A DNA stretch of 43,645 bases from Treponema sp. (GTDB taxonomy: Bacteria > Spirochaetota > Spirochaetia > Treponematales > Treponemataceae), in contig JAEEVR010000021.1 in assembly GCA_016290995.1 (NCBI GenBank), positions 1 through 43,645 on the forward strand, in the 5' to 3' direction. The position numbers and the translations under genes are program-made. Under the pieces are notes generated by a model. That model was not told the origin of the DNA and did no database searches. It saw only the letters and a list, made by a program, of their open reading frames with translations. Shown piece after piece: positions 16,471-24,153 of this stretch (its first letter is position 1; every line of letters begins with the position of its first letter).

Positions 16471-17781
16471 ATGGAAAAGTTCTTTCAGCTAAAAGAACGC
16501 GGAACCACCGTCAGCAAAGAAGTTGTCGGCGGCATCACAACATTCTTGGCAATGGCCTACATCTTGGCCGTTAACCCCGGAATCTTGAGCGAATCCGGCT
16601 TGCCTTGGGGCGGCGTTTTCACCGCTACAGCCGTTTCGGCCGCAATCGCCACATTGGTAATGGCTTTGCTCGCCAACTTGCCGGTTGCCTTGGCTCCTGG
16701 CTTGGGCCTCAACGCTTTCTTTACTTACAGCGTTGTTTTGGGAATGGGCTGCTCTTACAAGCTTGCCTTGACCGCCGTTTTGCTTGAAGGAATTTTGTTC
16801 ATCATACTTAGCCTTTGCGGAGTCCGCGAAGCTATCGTAAAATCAATTCCTGACGGAATCAAAAAAGCCGTCGCTGTCGGAATTGGTTTGTTCATCACAA
16901 TCATCGGCTTGGTAAATGCCGGAATCTGTTCTAAGGACACAGGAACATTCATCGGCTTTGTAAACTTTGCCGGCGACAACCACGCGGCCATCGTAGCGAT
17001 TATCGGCTTGATCATCACAATCGCCCTTTACACACTCAACGTAAAAGGCTCGATCTTGCTTGGCATCATCATCACGACAATCATCGGAATTCCTTTTGGC
17101 GTTACAACAATCCCCGAAGGCTTCAAGCCTTTCTCAACTCCGGCCGCTCCCGTTTTGTTCGCCTTTGACTTTGCCGGAATCGCCGAAAACATCGGCCGCT
17201 TCTTTGTCATCTTCTTTACATTCTTGTTCACCGACATGTTCGACACAATCGGAACTTTGCTTGGCGTAGCCGAGCAGGGAAACCTCAAGGACGAAAGCGG
17301 AAACATCAAGAACTCTAAGGAAGCCTTGCTTTCTGACGCCGTAGGAACAGTTGCCGGCGCCTGCTTGGGAACATCTACAGTAACTTCATTCGTTGAGTCT
17401 TCTTCTGGCGTTGCCGCCGGAGCCCGCACAGGTTTGGCCAGCGTTGTTACAGCCATCTTGTTCTTGGTAGCGCTCTTCCTTAGCCCGCTCTTCTTCCTCA
17501 TTCCCGCCGCCGCCACAGCTCCCGCTTTGATTTTTGTCGGCTACCTTATGATGAAGTCTGTAGTTGGAATCAAGTTTGACGATCCCACAGAAGGAATCCC
17601 CGCGTTCGTAACGATCATGACAATGCCCTTTGCCTACTCAATCTCAAAGGGAATTATGTTCGGAATCATCGCTTACGTAATCGCCAAGGTTGCCGGAAAG
17701 AAGTCCAAGGAAATCCCGGTTGTAACTTGGATTTTGGCCGTAGTATTCTTTGCCGACCTTATCTTTGAAGCGCTAAAATAG
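16471..17781 (+). CDS. NCS2/AzgA-family purine permease (adenine/guanine/hypoxanthine)
   Basis: A 436-residue transporter with about 12-14 hydrophobic segments. The AzgA/PbuG subgroup is recognised from EVVGGITTFLAMAYILAVNPGIL at the start, ALAPGLGLNAFFTYSVV, and the TM8-TM10 region FTDMFDTIGTLLGVAEQG and SFVESSSGVAAGARTGLASV. It imports purine bases, probably by proton symport, at the inner membrane. With the stand-alone AICAR transformylase elsewhere in the window it shows that both uptake and at least part of the de novo route contribute to purines. The gene is monocistronic between its own promoter and a strong terminator at 17807. Confidence 0.95.
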   Translation: MEKFFQLKERGTTVSKEVVGGITTFLAMAYILAVNPGILSESGLPWGGVFTATAVSAAIATLVMALLANLPVALAPGLGLNAFFTYSVVLGMGCSYKLALTAVLLEGILFIILSLCGVREAIVKSIPDGIKKAVAVGIGLFITIIGLVNAGICSKDTGTFIGFVNFAGDNHAAIVAIIGLIITIALYTLNVKGSILLGIIITTIIGIPFGVTTIPEGFKPFSTPAAPVLFAFDFAGIAENIGRFFVIFFTFLFTDMFDTIGTLLGVAEQGNLKDESGNIKNSKEALLSDAVGTVAGACLGTSTVTSFVESSSGVAAGARTGLASVVTAILFLVALFLSPLFFLIPAAATAPALIFVGYLMMKSVVGIKFDDPTEGIPAFVTIMTMPFAYSISKGIMFGIIAYVIAKVAGKKSKEIPVVTWILAVVFFADLIFEALK

Positions 17782-17806
17782 TTTTAGACAATACGCGCTA
17801 GACAAC

Positions 17807-17837
17807 AAAAAAGCCCCGCGATTGCGGGGCTTTTTTT
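17807..17837. terminator. Strong bidirectional terminator
   Basis: A6, GCCCCGC (17813-17819), loop GATT, GCGGGGC (17824-17830), T7. It ends the purine permease on the + strand and can serve the convergent 17867 gene on the - strand. Confidence 0.93.
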
Positions 17838-17866
17838 GTTTTGCCGTGATCATTGCGGCGCGATGG

Positions 17867-18220
17867 TCACTTTCCAGAATAGAAGTCCACTACGTCGTCG
17901 GGGACGGCGTCGCGCAACTTGGTATTAAGGACAAGCGCCTTGCAGACTTTGCGGCTGATGAACCAAGCCACGATTATGCCGACAAGAATCACTATTGGCG
18001 AAGCGGTTCTCATAATTGACGCGTCTGTCTTTATTACGCGGGCCAAGAAAAAGGCCGCGCCGATTTCCAGCGCGATTACCAAAACAAATCCCACAACAAG
18101 CAAAACAAGGGCGCCCAGCATTTGAATCCAAAAGGCGTTGCGGCGCTTTTGCGTTTCTGTTAGCGGCGCTTTTTGGCCTTCTTGCGGGGCCTGTATGTTT
18201 TTAAGCTCTTCTTCTGTCAT
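17867..18220 (-). CDS. Small two-helix membrane protein, function unknown
   Basis: A 117-residue protein I do not recognise. About 28 polar N-terminal residues precede two long hydrophobic segments, at about 31-57 (IQMLGALVLLVVGFVLVIALEIGAAFF) and 73-90 (ASPIVILVGIIVAWFI), with a short charged tail. It overlaps the end of lspA by 4 nt (ATGA), so it is translated from the lspA message. Nothing in the sequence suggests an enzyme. A lipoprotein-related role would rest on context alone. Confidence 0.75.
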   Translation of the reverse strand: MTEEELKNIQAPQEGQKAPLTETQKRRNAFWIQMLGALVLLVVGFVLVIALEIGAAFFLARVIKTDASIMRTASPIVILVGIIVAWFISRKVCKALVLNTKLRDAVPDDVVDFYSGK

Positions 18221-18747
18221 TCGTTTCCTCCTTGCGACGCGTCGCTTTTTACTGCGGCAATAAAAGAAATGATCAATATGATTCCGCAGACGACAATCGA
18301 GGCGTCGGCCACGTTAAATGTTGGCCAACGGTCAAGGCCAAAGATTCCAAAAAATTTTACGTCGATAAAATCAACTACGCCTTGCGGCCTAAAGATTCGG
18401 TCGATTATGTTTCCGATTCCGCCGCCGACAATTCCGCAAATGCACCAACGCTGGAGCGAATTGAATTCTTTGTTTCTAAAATAAATCCAAACAACAAGTC
18501 CAATTACGACAAGGGGAGCGAAGGAAAACATTACGCTCCTAAAGCTTTGAGACATGCCCGCTCCAAGGCTAAAGGCCACGCCCTTGTTGGCCACATGAAC
18601 GATTCTTAAAAGGTCGTCGCCGAATGTCCAGCCGATCGCGTAAACCGGAATGTTCTTTACAATCAAGGCTTTTGTAATTTGGTCGGCCAAGATTACGACA
18701 AGCGCGAGCGAAAAAGGAATAAGTTTTTCTTTTAGTGTTTTTTCCAT
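18217..18747 (-). CDS. lspA: Lipoprotein signal peptidase II
   Basis: A 176-residue LspA with four hydrophobic segments. The catalytic aspartates are visible in GNIIDRIF (D116) and FNVADASI (D148), with the other family blocks ADQITKALIV and HVANKGVAFSLG. It cleaves prolipoproteins after diacylglyceryl modification at the conserved Cys, a major task in spirochaetes, which are rich in lipoproteins. I chose the ATG at 18747: the promoter -10 ends 7 nt before it and the region further upstream is non-coding. It overlaps the next gene by ATGA. Confidence 0.96.
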   Translation of the reverse strand: MEKTLKEKLIPFSLALVVILADQITKALIVKNIPVYAIGWTFGDDLLRIVHVANKGVAFSLGAGMSQSFRSVMFSFAPLVVIGLVVWIYFRNKEFNSLQRWCICGIVGGGIGNIIDRIFRPQGVVDFIDVKFFGIFGLDRWPTFNVADASIVVCGIILIISFIAAVKSDASQGGNE

Positions 18748-18783
18748 AACTTTTAGTATAGTGGAACGTCGGCCCTTGTTCAA
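18748..18783 (-). promoter_or_regulatory. Promoter of lspA, probably leaderless
   Basis: On the minus strand, TTGAAC (18783-18778), a 17-nt spacer, TATACT (18760-18755), then AAAAGTT and the ATG at 18747. There is no ribosome-binding site. It lies just after the mntP stop. Confidence 0.75.
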
Positions 18784-18785
18784 GG

Positions 18786-19415
18786 TTAGCCGATAAGGCC
18801 GCGGACAAATATTTCGATTCCGATAAAAATCAAAATGCAGCCGCCCACGATTTGCGCCCTGTCCGACAAGCGCTTGCCGGCCGCGCGGCCTATAAGCAAG
18901 CCCGCCATGCAAATTATAAAGGTCACAAGCGCGATGATTAGCGAAGCCGCAAGCGCCATTGGAGCGCCGTATTCGGCGATGGCAAAGCCGACGCTAAGCG
19001 CGTCGATTGACGTTGCGATTCCTTGCAAAAGCAAAAGCCCTAGCGCAAGACGGCTTGTCTTTCGCGACGCGCAATTTTCGCAAGTCTTTTTTGCGCAAGC
19101 CTTGCATTCTTGGTTGTCGGAGTGAAGGGATTCCCAAATCATTTTTATTCCGATGTAAAGCAAGAGGGTCAAGGCGATCCATGGAATGAATTTTTGAAAG
19201 GCGGTGAATTTTTCCGCGATTGTATGAACGCAAATCCAACCGATCATCGGCATCGCGAATTGGAAAAGCGCGTAAACTCCGGCCGTCAAAAATCGCTTGC
19301 CGCTTTTCATGTCGGGCTCTTGTATTGAGTTTACGATCGAAACGGAAAAGGCGTCCATCGCAAGGCCGACTCCCAAAAGCGCGGAGTTCAAAAAAAAGAT
19401 AAAGTTCCAGTCCAT
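18786..19415 (-). CDS. mntP: MntP-family manganese efflux pump with a Cys-rich loop
   Basis: A 209-residue, six-helix protein made of two homologous halves. Each half bears the family acidic motif: GLAMDAFSVS (D21) and ATSIDALSVGF (about 136-146). MntP exports Mn(II) across the inner membrane. The loop between the halves carries ECKACAKKTCENCASRK, a CxxC-x4-CxxC cluster that the Escherichia coli protein lacks; it could bind metal (inference). The promoter overlaps that of tcdA within an inverted repeat. No Mn riboswitch is visible in the very short leader. Confidence 0.9.
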   Translation of the reverse strand: MDWNFIFFLNSALLGVGLAMDAFSVSIVNSIQEPDMKSGKRFLTAGVYALFQFAMPMIGWICVHTIAEKFTAFQKFIPWIALTLLLYIGIKMIWESLHSDNQECKACAKKTCENCASRKTSRLALGLLLLQGIATSIDALSVGFAIAEYGAPMALAASLIIALVTFIICMAGLLIGRAAGKRLSDRAQIVGGCILIFIGIEIFVRGLIG

Positions 19416-19432
19416 AATAAAGTTCCAAAAAC

Positions 19433-19465
19433 AATGTAGCGCTTTTTGCCTTTTTGCGCTACACT
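19433..19465. promoter_or_regulatory. Symmetric overlapping divergent promoters in an 8-bp inverted repeat (mntP/tcdA)
   Basis: Perfect arms TGTAGCGC (19435-19442) and GCGCTACA (19456-19463) with a 13-nt centre. Each arm runs into a -10: TACACT (19460-19465) for tcdA and TACATT (19438-19433) for mntP. Each promoter has TAGCGC 17 nt upstream, inside the opposite arm. The -35 match is poor, which suggests either an operator or an activator site. The tcdA ATG follows its -10 by 7 nt. Confidence 0.6.
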
Positions 19466-19472
19466 AATCTTT

Positions 19473-20210
19473 ATGCAGGAAGAATCGGACCAATTTTCCA
19501 GGACGCGCCTTTTATTTGGCCAAGAAAAAATGCAAAAACTTTTTAACGCCCGCGTCGCGATTTTTGGAATCGGCGGCGTTGGAGGCTATGTCGCGGAGGC
19601 TTTGGCCAGAAGCGGCGTCGGTTCTTTTTTGCTTGTGGACAAGGACGTCGTGAGCCTTTCAAACATCAACCGTCAAATCATCGCGACGCATAAAAGCGTT
19701 GGCCAGCCCAAAGTCCAAGTTATGAAGGAACGGATATTGGACATAAATCCCGCCGCTTTGGTCGAAACGCGCGAGGCTTTTTACCTTCCGCAAAACTCGG
19801 ACCAATTTGACTTTAGCCAATACTCGTATGTCGTCGACGCTGTGGACACCGTCACCGCAAAGCTGGAAATAATTCAGCAAGCCAAAAAAGCCGGCGTTCC
19901 CGTAATTAGCTCGATGGGCGCGGGCAATAAAGTTGATCCGACAAAATTTCTTGTGGCCGACATTTATCAAACATCCGTTTGTCCCTTGGCAAAAGTCATG
20001 CGGAATGAATGCAAAAAACGCGGGATAAAAGATTTAAAGGTGGTCTATTCTACCGAGCCGCCGATCAAGCCGCCCGCGCCCGATTTGGACGCTTTAGGGC
20101 TTTCAAACAAGCCCGGGGTAAAAAAAATAGCCCCGGCCAGCGTCTCTTTCGTTCCGTCGGTGGCGGGGCTTGTAATCGCGTCGGAAGTCGTCCGCGATTT
20201 GACGGCTTAG
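19473..20210 (+). CDS. tcdA: tRNA threonylcarbamoyladenosine dehydratase (TcdA/CsdL)
   Basis: A 245-residue E1-like (ThiF/MoeB fold) enzyme. The nucleotide loop is FGIGGVGGYVAEALARSG (about 31-48), then LVDKDVVSLSNINRQI, DAVDTVTAKLEII and a late KVVYSTEPPIKP block typical of TcdA. It uses ATP to cyclise t6A37 to ct6A in tRNAs. The ATG at 19473 is preferred over a TTG 27 nt upstream, because that TTG lies inside the inverted repeat ahead of the -10. The stop overlaps that of the convergent DJ-1 gene by 4 bp. Confidence 0.92.
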   Translation: MQEESDQFSRTRLLFGQEKMQKLFNARVAIFGIGGVGGYVAEALARSGVGSFLLVDKDVVSLSNINRQIIATHKSVGQPKVQVMKERILDINPAALVETREAFYLPQNSDQFDFSQYSYVVDAVDTVTAKLEIIQQAKKAGVPVISSMGAGNKVDPTKFLVADIYQTSVCPLAKVMRNECKKRGIKDLKVVYSTEPPIKPPAPDLDALGLSNKPGVKKIAPASVSFVPSVAGLVIASEVVRDLTA

Positions 20211-20824
20211 CGCTGGACGCTCGCGGCCTTTATTTTGGCGGCGGTTTCCGCTCCGCAAAGGTATTCCACAATAGCCATCGCGAATTCTTCCGCCGCTCCC
20301 GGTCCGCGGCCTGTAATCAAGTTTTGGTCAACGACAAAGGGCTTGTCGGGAACAAGGTTTGCGCCGGCGGTTAATTGGTCGGCCTTTTCTTTTCCGCCGC
20401 AATAGTCCTCAAACTTTTTCATTCCAGGGTAGCAAGTGTAGTTCTTTCCGGCCAGGACGCCGGTCTTGCCAAGAACGACAACGGGGGCCGCGCAAATGGC
20501 CGAAACGAGCTTTTTTTGCTCGAACATTTTTTTGATAAGATCTACGGCAAGCTCGCAGGCTCCGATGTTGGCGGCGCCTGGCATTCCGCCCGGAACCACA
20601 ACCGCGTCTGGCAAATCGTTTGAATCCCTCATGGCAAGCTCGTCAAAGGTCAAATCGGCTTTTACGGGGATTTTGTGGGAGCCAGTGACTAGCGAATCCG
20701 CCTTTCCTCCGACGGGGATGGCCACTGTTTCAACTTCGACGCCCGCGCGCCTCAAATAATCGATTGGTGTGATCGCCTCAATTTCCTCAAAACCATCGGC
20801 CAAAAAAACAACCGCTCTTGCCAT
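20207..20824 (-). CDS. DJ-1/PfpI-family protein (YajL/DJ-1 type)
   Basis: A 205-residue protein of the DJ-1 group. The opening VVFLADGFEEIEAITPIDYLRRAG, the VVPGGMPGAANI block and the nucleophile elbow LVSAICAAPVVVLG (Cys111) are characteristic, as are the conserved Glu (E13/E14) and a late GRGPGAAEEFA. Members act as oxidative-stress proteins with chaperone, glyoxalase or deglycase activity; which applies here cannot be decided. GGAGG lies 5 nt before the ATG, and a TATAAT box is present at 20855-20850. Its TAA overlaps the TAG of tcdA, leaving no room for a terminator. Confidence 0.9.
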   Translation of the reverse strand: MARAVVFLADGFEEIEAITPIDYLRRAGVEVETVAIPVGGKADSLVTGSHKIPVKADLTFDELAMRDSNDLPDAVVVPGGMPGAANIGACELAVDLIKKMFEQKKLVSAICAAPVVVLGKTGVLAGKNYTCYPGMKKFEDYCGGKEKADQLTAGANLVPDKPFVVDQNLITGRGPGAAEEFAMAIVEYLCGAETAAKIKAASVQR

Positions 20825-20844
20825 AAAATCCTCCTTAAATTTAC

Positions 20845-20879
20845 TTGAAATTATACCATTTTAGGAGTAAAATATCTAT
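20845..20879 (+). promoter_or_regulatory. Promoter of the 20880 regulator, probably leaderless
   Basis: TTGAAA (20845-20850), a 17-nt spacer, TAAAAT (20868-20873), then ATCTAT and the ATG at 20880. The nearby GGAG (20864-20867) lies 12 nt from the ATG and upstream of the predicted +1, so it should not serve as a ribosome site. The promoter overlaps the divergent DJ-1 promoter. Confidence 0.65.
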
Positions 20880-22145
20880 ATGGACGCAAATGCCAGAAAA
20901 AAACAAGTTCTCATTATAAACGCGGCTCCAATGTTCCGCGAATTTGTCAAAGAAAAACTTTCTTCGGAAAACGTCAGCGTTGAAATCGCCGACGGACGCT
21001 TGGACGCGTTTTCAAAAATGGTTCGCGTCATTCCGGATTTAATAATCATCGATGTTGAAGAGTCTTTTGAAGAAGTGATGGACTTGTTGGAACGAAAGAT
21101 GTCCGACCCCAACGCAAAAAAACTTCCGGTAATCATGTCGGGCCCAGAGATGGAGCGCGCCCAGATTTCTTCTTTGGTTCAGTACGGCGTTGTAAAATAC
21201 TTTTCAAAGCCGATTAAGTTTGACGTCTTCTTTGAGGCGATCGGAAAAATCATTCGCGCCAACCTTTCGATGGACACGACTGCCTGTGTGCTTGAGATTC
21301 ACCACAACGGAAACGTAATCTTTGTAGAAATCGCGCAAGGCCTTAACCGAGAAAAAATTTCTTTGCTCAAATACAAGATCAGCGAAATGATCGACAACTA
21401 CAAAATAAGGGATCCCAAAGTCATTGTCATGATGACAAACTTGCAGCTTTCTTTTGTAGACGGAATTAACCTTGAGCTTTTGCTGGACACGGTTTTGGCT
21501 GACAACCGCATTCAAAGCCGCAACGTAAAAATTCTTTCGCTCGACAATTACCTAAACGACTTTATCGACGGCCACGTTGAGTACATCGGCGTAAAGGTGC
21601 TTAAGGATTTGACCAGCGCCTTGGGCTCAATTGTAGGAGCGGGAAAAGCCAACGGAGACGCGACCGAAATTATCGCCGACAGCATTTTGGCCGGAGAGGA
21701 CGACGACACGACAGGTTCCGTCGACATCCGCTTTGGAATGGAGTCTGGAGAAGGCGGTTCTATGGGAACGGACGGCAGCCTCTTGAACATTGCCATCGTT
21801 GACGATGACGAAGTCGTTCGAAAAATTCTTTCGCAGTCATTCCAGTCAATCGGCATTACGACCGAAGTTTTTGAAAGCGGAGTCAAATTCGCCCAAGCGA
21901 TACAAACCAAGTCTTTTGACCTTGCGGTGCTTGACATTTACATGCAGGGCATCAACGGCTTTGACGTCCTTAACCAATTGAGGGCAAGAGAAAAGCCGAT
22001 TCCTGTAATCGTTTACTCTCAAGCCGTTCAACGAGAATACGTCATTCAAGCCCTAAGTCTTGGCGCCAAAGGCTATCTTGCAAAACCGCAAAAGCCCGAA
22101 GTGATTCTCAAAAAGGCTATGGAAATTTTGCATGACCGAATCTGA
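20880..22145 (+). CDS. Response regulator with degenerate REC, STAS-like and canonical REC domains
   Basis: A 421-residue cytoplasmic protein. Residues 8-128 form a receiver-like fold (QVLIINAAPMFREFVKEKL, LIIIDVEE) in which the usual acidic pair is replaced by Asn-Ala, so it may not phosphorylate. Residues about 135-250 look like a STAS domain (ACVLEIHHNGNVIFVEIAQGLN, VIVMMTNLQLSFVDG). Residues about 300-418 are a full receiver (IVDDDEVV near 305, LDIYMQG with the acceptor Asp near 351, LAKPQKP). There is no DNA-binding output. Its end overlaps the hybrid kinase gene by 14 nt, so the kinase is the obvious partner. The STAS domain suggests a link to partner switching or another protein-protein output (inference). 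Confidence 0.85.
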   Translation: MDANARKKQVLIINAAPMFREFVKEKLSSENVSVEIADGRLDAFSKMVRVIPDLIIIDVEESFEEVMDLLERKMSDPNAKKLPVIMSGPEMERAQISSLVQYGVVKYFSKPIKFDVFFEAIGKIIRANLSMDTTACVLEIHHNGNVIFVEIAQGLNREKISLLKYKISEMIDNYKIRDPKVIVMMTNLQLSFVDGINLELLLDTVLADNRIQSRNVKILSLDNYLNDFIDGHVEYIGVKVLKDLTSALGSIVGAGKANGDATEIIADSILAGEDDDTTGSVDIRFGMESGEGGSMGTDGSLLNIAIVDDDEVVRKILSQSFQSIGITTEVFESGVKFAQAIQTKSFDLAVLDIYMQGINGFDVLNQLRAREKPIPVIVYSQAVQREYVIQALSLGAKGYLAKPQKPEVILKKAMEILHDRI

Positions 22146-24153
22146 CGCGCCTCTTGAGGCGATTGCGACTGGAAGCCGATTTCTTTCCAGTACCGTTCAT
22201 GAAATGAGAACGCCGATTCAAACGATAATCGGCTCTCTTGAACTCCTAAAAATGACAAGCCTCGACAAGGAGCAAATGGAATACGCGCACCAAATGCAAG
22301 TCGGCGCCGAAACTTTGCTTGCCTTGGCAAACGACATCTTGGATTTTTCAAAACTGCGCTCGCAAAATTTCCAACTAGAAAACATTCAATTCAATTTGGT
22401 CGAGGTTGTTGAGCGCGTAATGGACTCAGTCAGCGCCGAAGCCTTTGGCAAGGGCCTTGAATTGGTCAGCGACATTTATCCTTCCGTTCCAAAATTTGTA
22501 ATGGGAGACCCGACCCGCTTGCAGCAGATTTTGTTGAACATCGTAAAGAACGCGGTTAAGTTTACAGAAAAAGGCTACATACACGCAATCGTTGAAAAAA
22601 ACGGCGACGGCGCGCTTTTGTTTAAAGTCGAGGACACCGGAATCGGAATTTCAAAAGAGGCGCGCAACAAGCTCTTTACCGACTTTTATCAGGCCGACAC
22701 TTCTACAACAAGAAAGTACGGCGGAACCGGCTTGGGCCTTTCGATTTGCAAGGCGCTTGTCGCCGCGATGGGCGGAAGGATCGGCGTAGAGCCAAACATA
22801 AGCGGCGGCTCTGTGTTTTGGTTTACCATTCCCTGCGTCGAAGCCCAAAACGCTAAAAGCGCGTTGGATAAATTCAAGCGCTTGAGATTCCCGGAAGACG
22901 CAAAAATACTTTTGGTTGACGACAATTACTTGGCGCGGAAATCCTTGGAAAGCAAGCTTAAGGATTTTGGCTTGCCTTACGTGGCGCTCGCGCAAAGCGG
23001 CAAGGACGCTTTGGACATGATGAGAGTCGCCGCAAGGCAAAGCAATCCTTTTACTTTAGTCCTTATAGACATGGTGATGCCAAGGATGGACGGTTGGCGC
23101 CTTGCCAGCGAAATTAACTCGGACAAGACGATTAACGACGCAAAGCTTTTTTTGATCGTTCCAGAAGGCCAGTTAAGGCAAGACGCAAAAATGCGCATGC
23201 TCAACTGGTTCAACGGATACATTCATAAACCGGTAAAAACGGAAAATCTTTTTAAGCTTTTGTCCGACGCGTTCTCTGATCCGATTGAATTAAAGAGCGA
23301 GGAGCCTGTTATTGACGAAGCCGCCATTAAGGTAAGCGGAGAGCAAATAGCCAAAGGCGTTTTGGTCCTTGTTGCCGAAGACCATCCGGTTAACAGAAGG
23401 CTTATTGTGGCCTTCCTAAAAAAGATGGGCGCGAAAATTTTGGAAGCCGACGACGGACTCAAAGCCGTTCAGCTTGCAAAAGAAAATCCCAAGATCGACA
23501 TCGTGTTTATGGACTTGCAGATGCCCGAGATGAACGGTTTGGACGCCACAAAAGCCTTGCGCAAAAACGGCTACAGCGGAGTGATCGTGGCTTGCACGGC
23601 CAACCACACCGACGAAGATTTCAAGACCTACAGCGCCGCCGGAATGAACGACCTTTTAGGAAAGCCCTACAAAAGCGACGAGCTGAAGAAAGTCATTCTA
23701 AAATGGAAAAGCTCTTTTGCCGCAAACTTAAAGCCCGCGCGCGCGCCTAAAAAGCGAAAGACGGTTGAAAAAAATCCTGTTTGGGATTCGGCGGACTTTG
23801 AGGATACGATTTCGGGCGACTTGGAATTGGGAATGCAGTTGATTGACGACTTTTCCGAGCAAAGCGAAAAGTTGATCAAGGAAATACCGGATTTGATAAA
23901 AAGCAGGGACTACGAAGCCTTGCGCCGCATTGGCCATACAATAAAAGGAAGCGCGGCCACGATCTCCGCGTTTTCACTTTCCAGCCAGGGCGGAGAGTTT
24001 AACAAGGCCGCCCACGAAGAGAGCGTAAAAAAATTGAGAGAAATTCATAAAGCCTTGCGCGACGGATTAAAGAAATTCAACGCGGCGGCGGATGCTTGGA
24101 AAAAGGAGCGGGGTAATGAAAACGAATTATCATACACACACGACTTTTTGTGA
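22132..24153 (+). CDS. Soluble hybrid histidine kinase (HisKA-HATPase-REC-REC-HPt)
   Basis: A 673-residue protein without membrane segments or a recognisable sensor domain: the phospho-accepting helix TVHEMRTPIQTI (His23) is almost at the N-terminus. HATPase motifs follow (NIVKNAVKF; VEDTGIGIS near 166; GGTGLGLSICKAL). REC1 lies at about 258-375 (VDDN near 262, LIDMVMPRMDG near 312, HKPVK). REC2 lies at about 407-525 (AEDHPVNRRL near 414, FMDLQMPEMNG near 460, GKPYK). A C-terminal HPt has GHTIKGSAATIS (His near 601). It carries a full phosphorelay and presumably receives its signal through a partner such as the overlapping STAS/REC protein. The start lies 14 nt inside that gene. Confidence 0.93.
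   Translation: MTESDAPLEAIATGSRFLSSTVHEMRTPIQTIIGSLELLKMTSLDKEQMEYAHQMQVGAETLLALANDILDFSKLRSQNFQLENIQFNLVEVVERVMDSVSAEAFGKGLELVSDIYPSVPKFVMGDPTRLQQILLNIVKNAVKFTEKGYIHAIVEKNGDGALLFKVEDTGIGISKEARNKLFTDFYQADTSTTRKYGGTGLGLSICKALVAAMGGRIGVEPNISGGSVFWFTIPCVEAQNAKSALDKFKRLRFPEDAKILLVDDNYLARKSLESKLKDFGLPYVALAQSGKDALDMMRVAARQSNPFTLVLIDMVMPRMDGWRLASEINSDKTINDAKLFLIVPEGQLRQDAKMRMLNWFNGYIHKPVKTENLFKLLSDAFSDPIELKSEEPVIDEAAIKVSGEQIAKGVLVLVAEDHPVNRRLIVAFLKKMGAKILEADDGLKAVQLAKENPKIDIVFMDLQMPEMNGLDATKALRKNGYSGVIVACTANHTDEDFKTYSAAGMNDLLGKPYKSDELKKVILKWKSSFAANLKPARAPKKRKTVEKNPVWDSADFEDTISGDLELGMQLIDDFSEQSEKLIKEIPDLIKSRDYEALRRIGHTIKGSAATISAFSLSSQGGEFNKAAHEESVKKLREIHKALRDGLKKFNAAADAWKKERGNENELSYTHDFL

Noticed and set aside
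18748..18912. Extended LspA N-terminus of 55 residues
   Set aside because: It overlaps mntP, is arginine-rich without homology to LspA, and lies upstream of the promoter.
19416..19434. Manganese (yybP-ykoY) riboswitch before mntP
   Set aside because: The predicted leader is about 10 nt, far too short for the aptamer.
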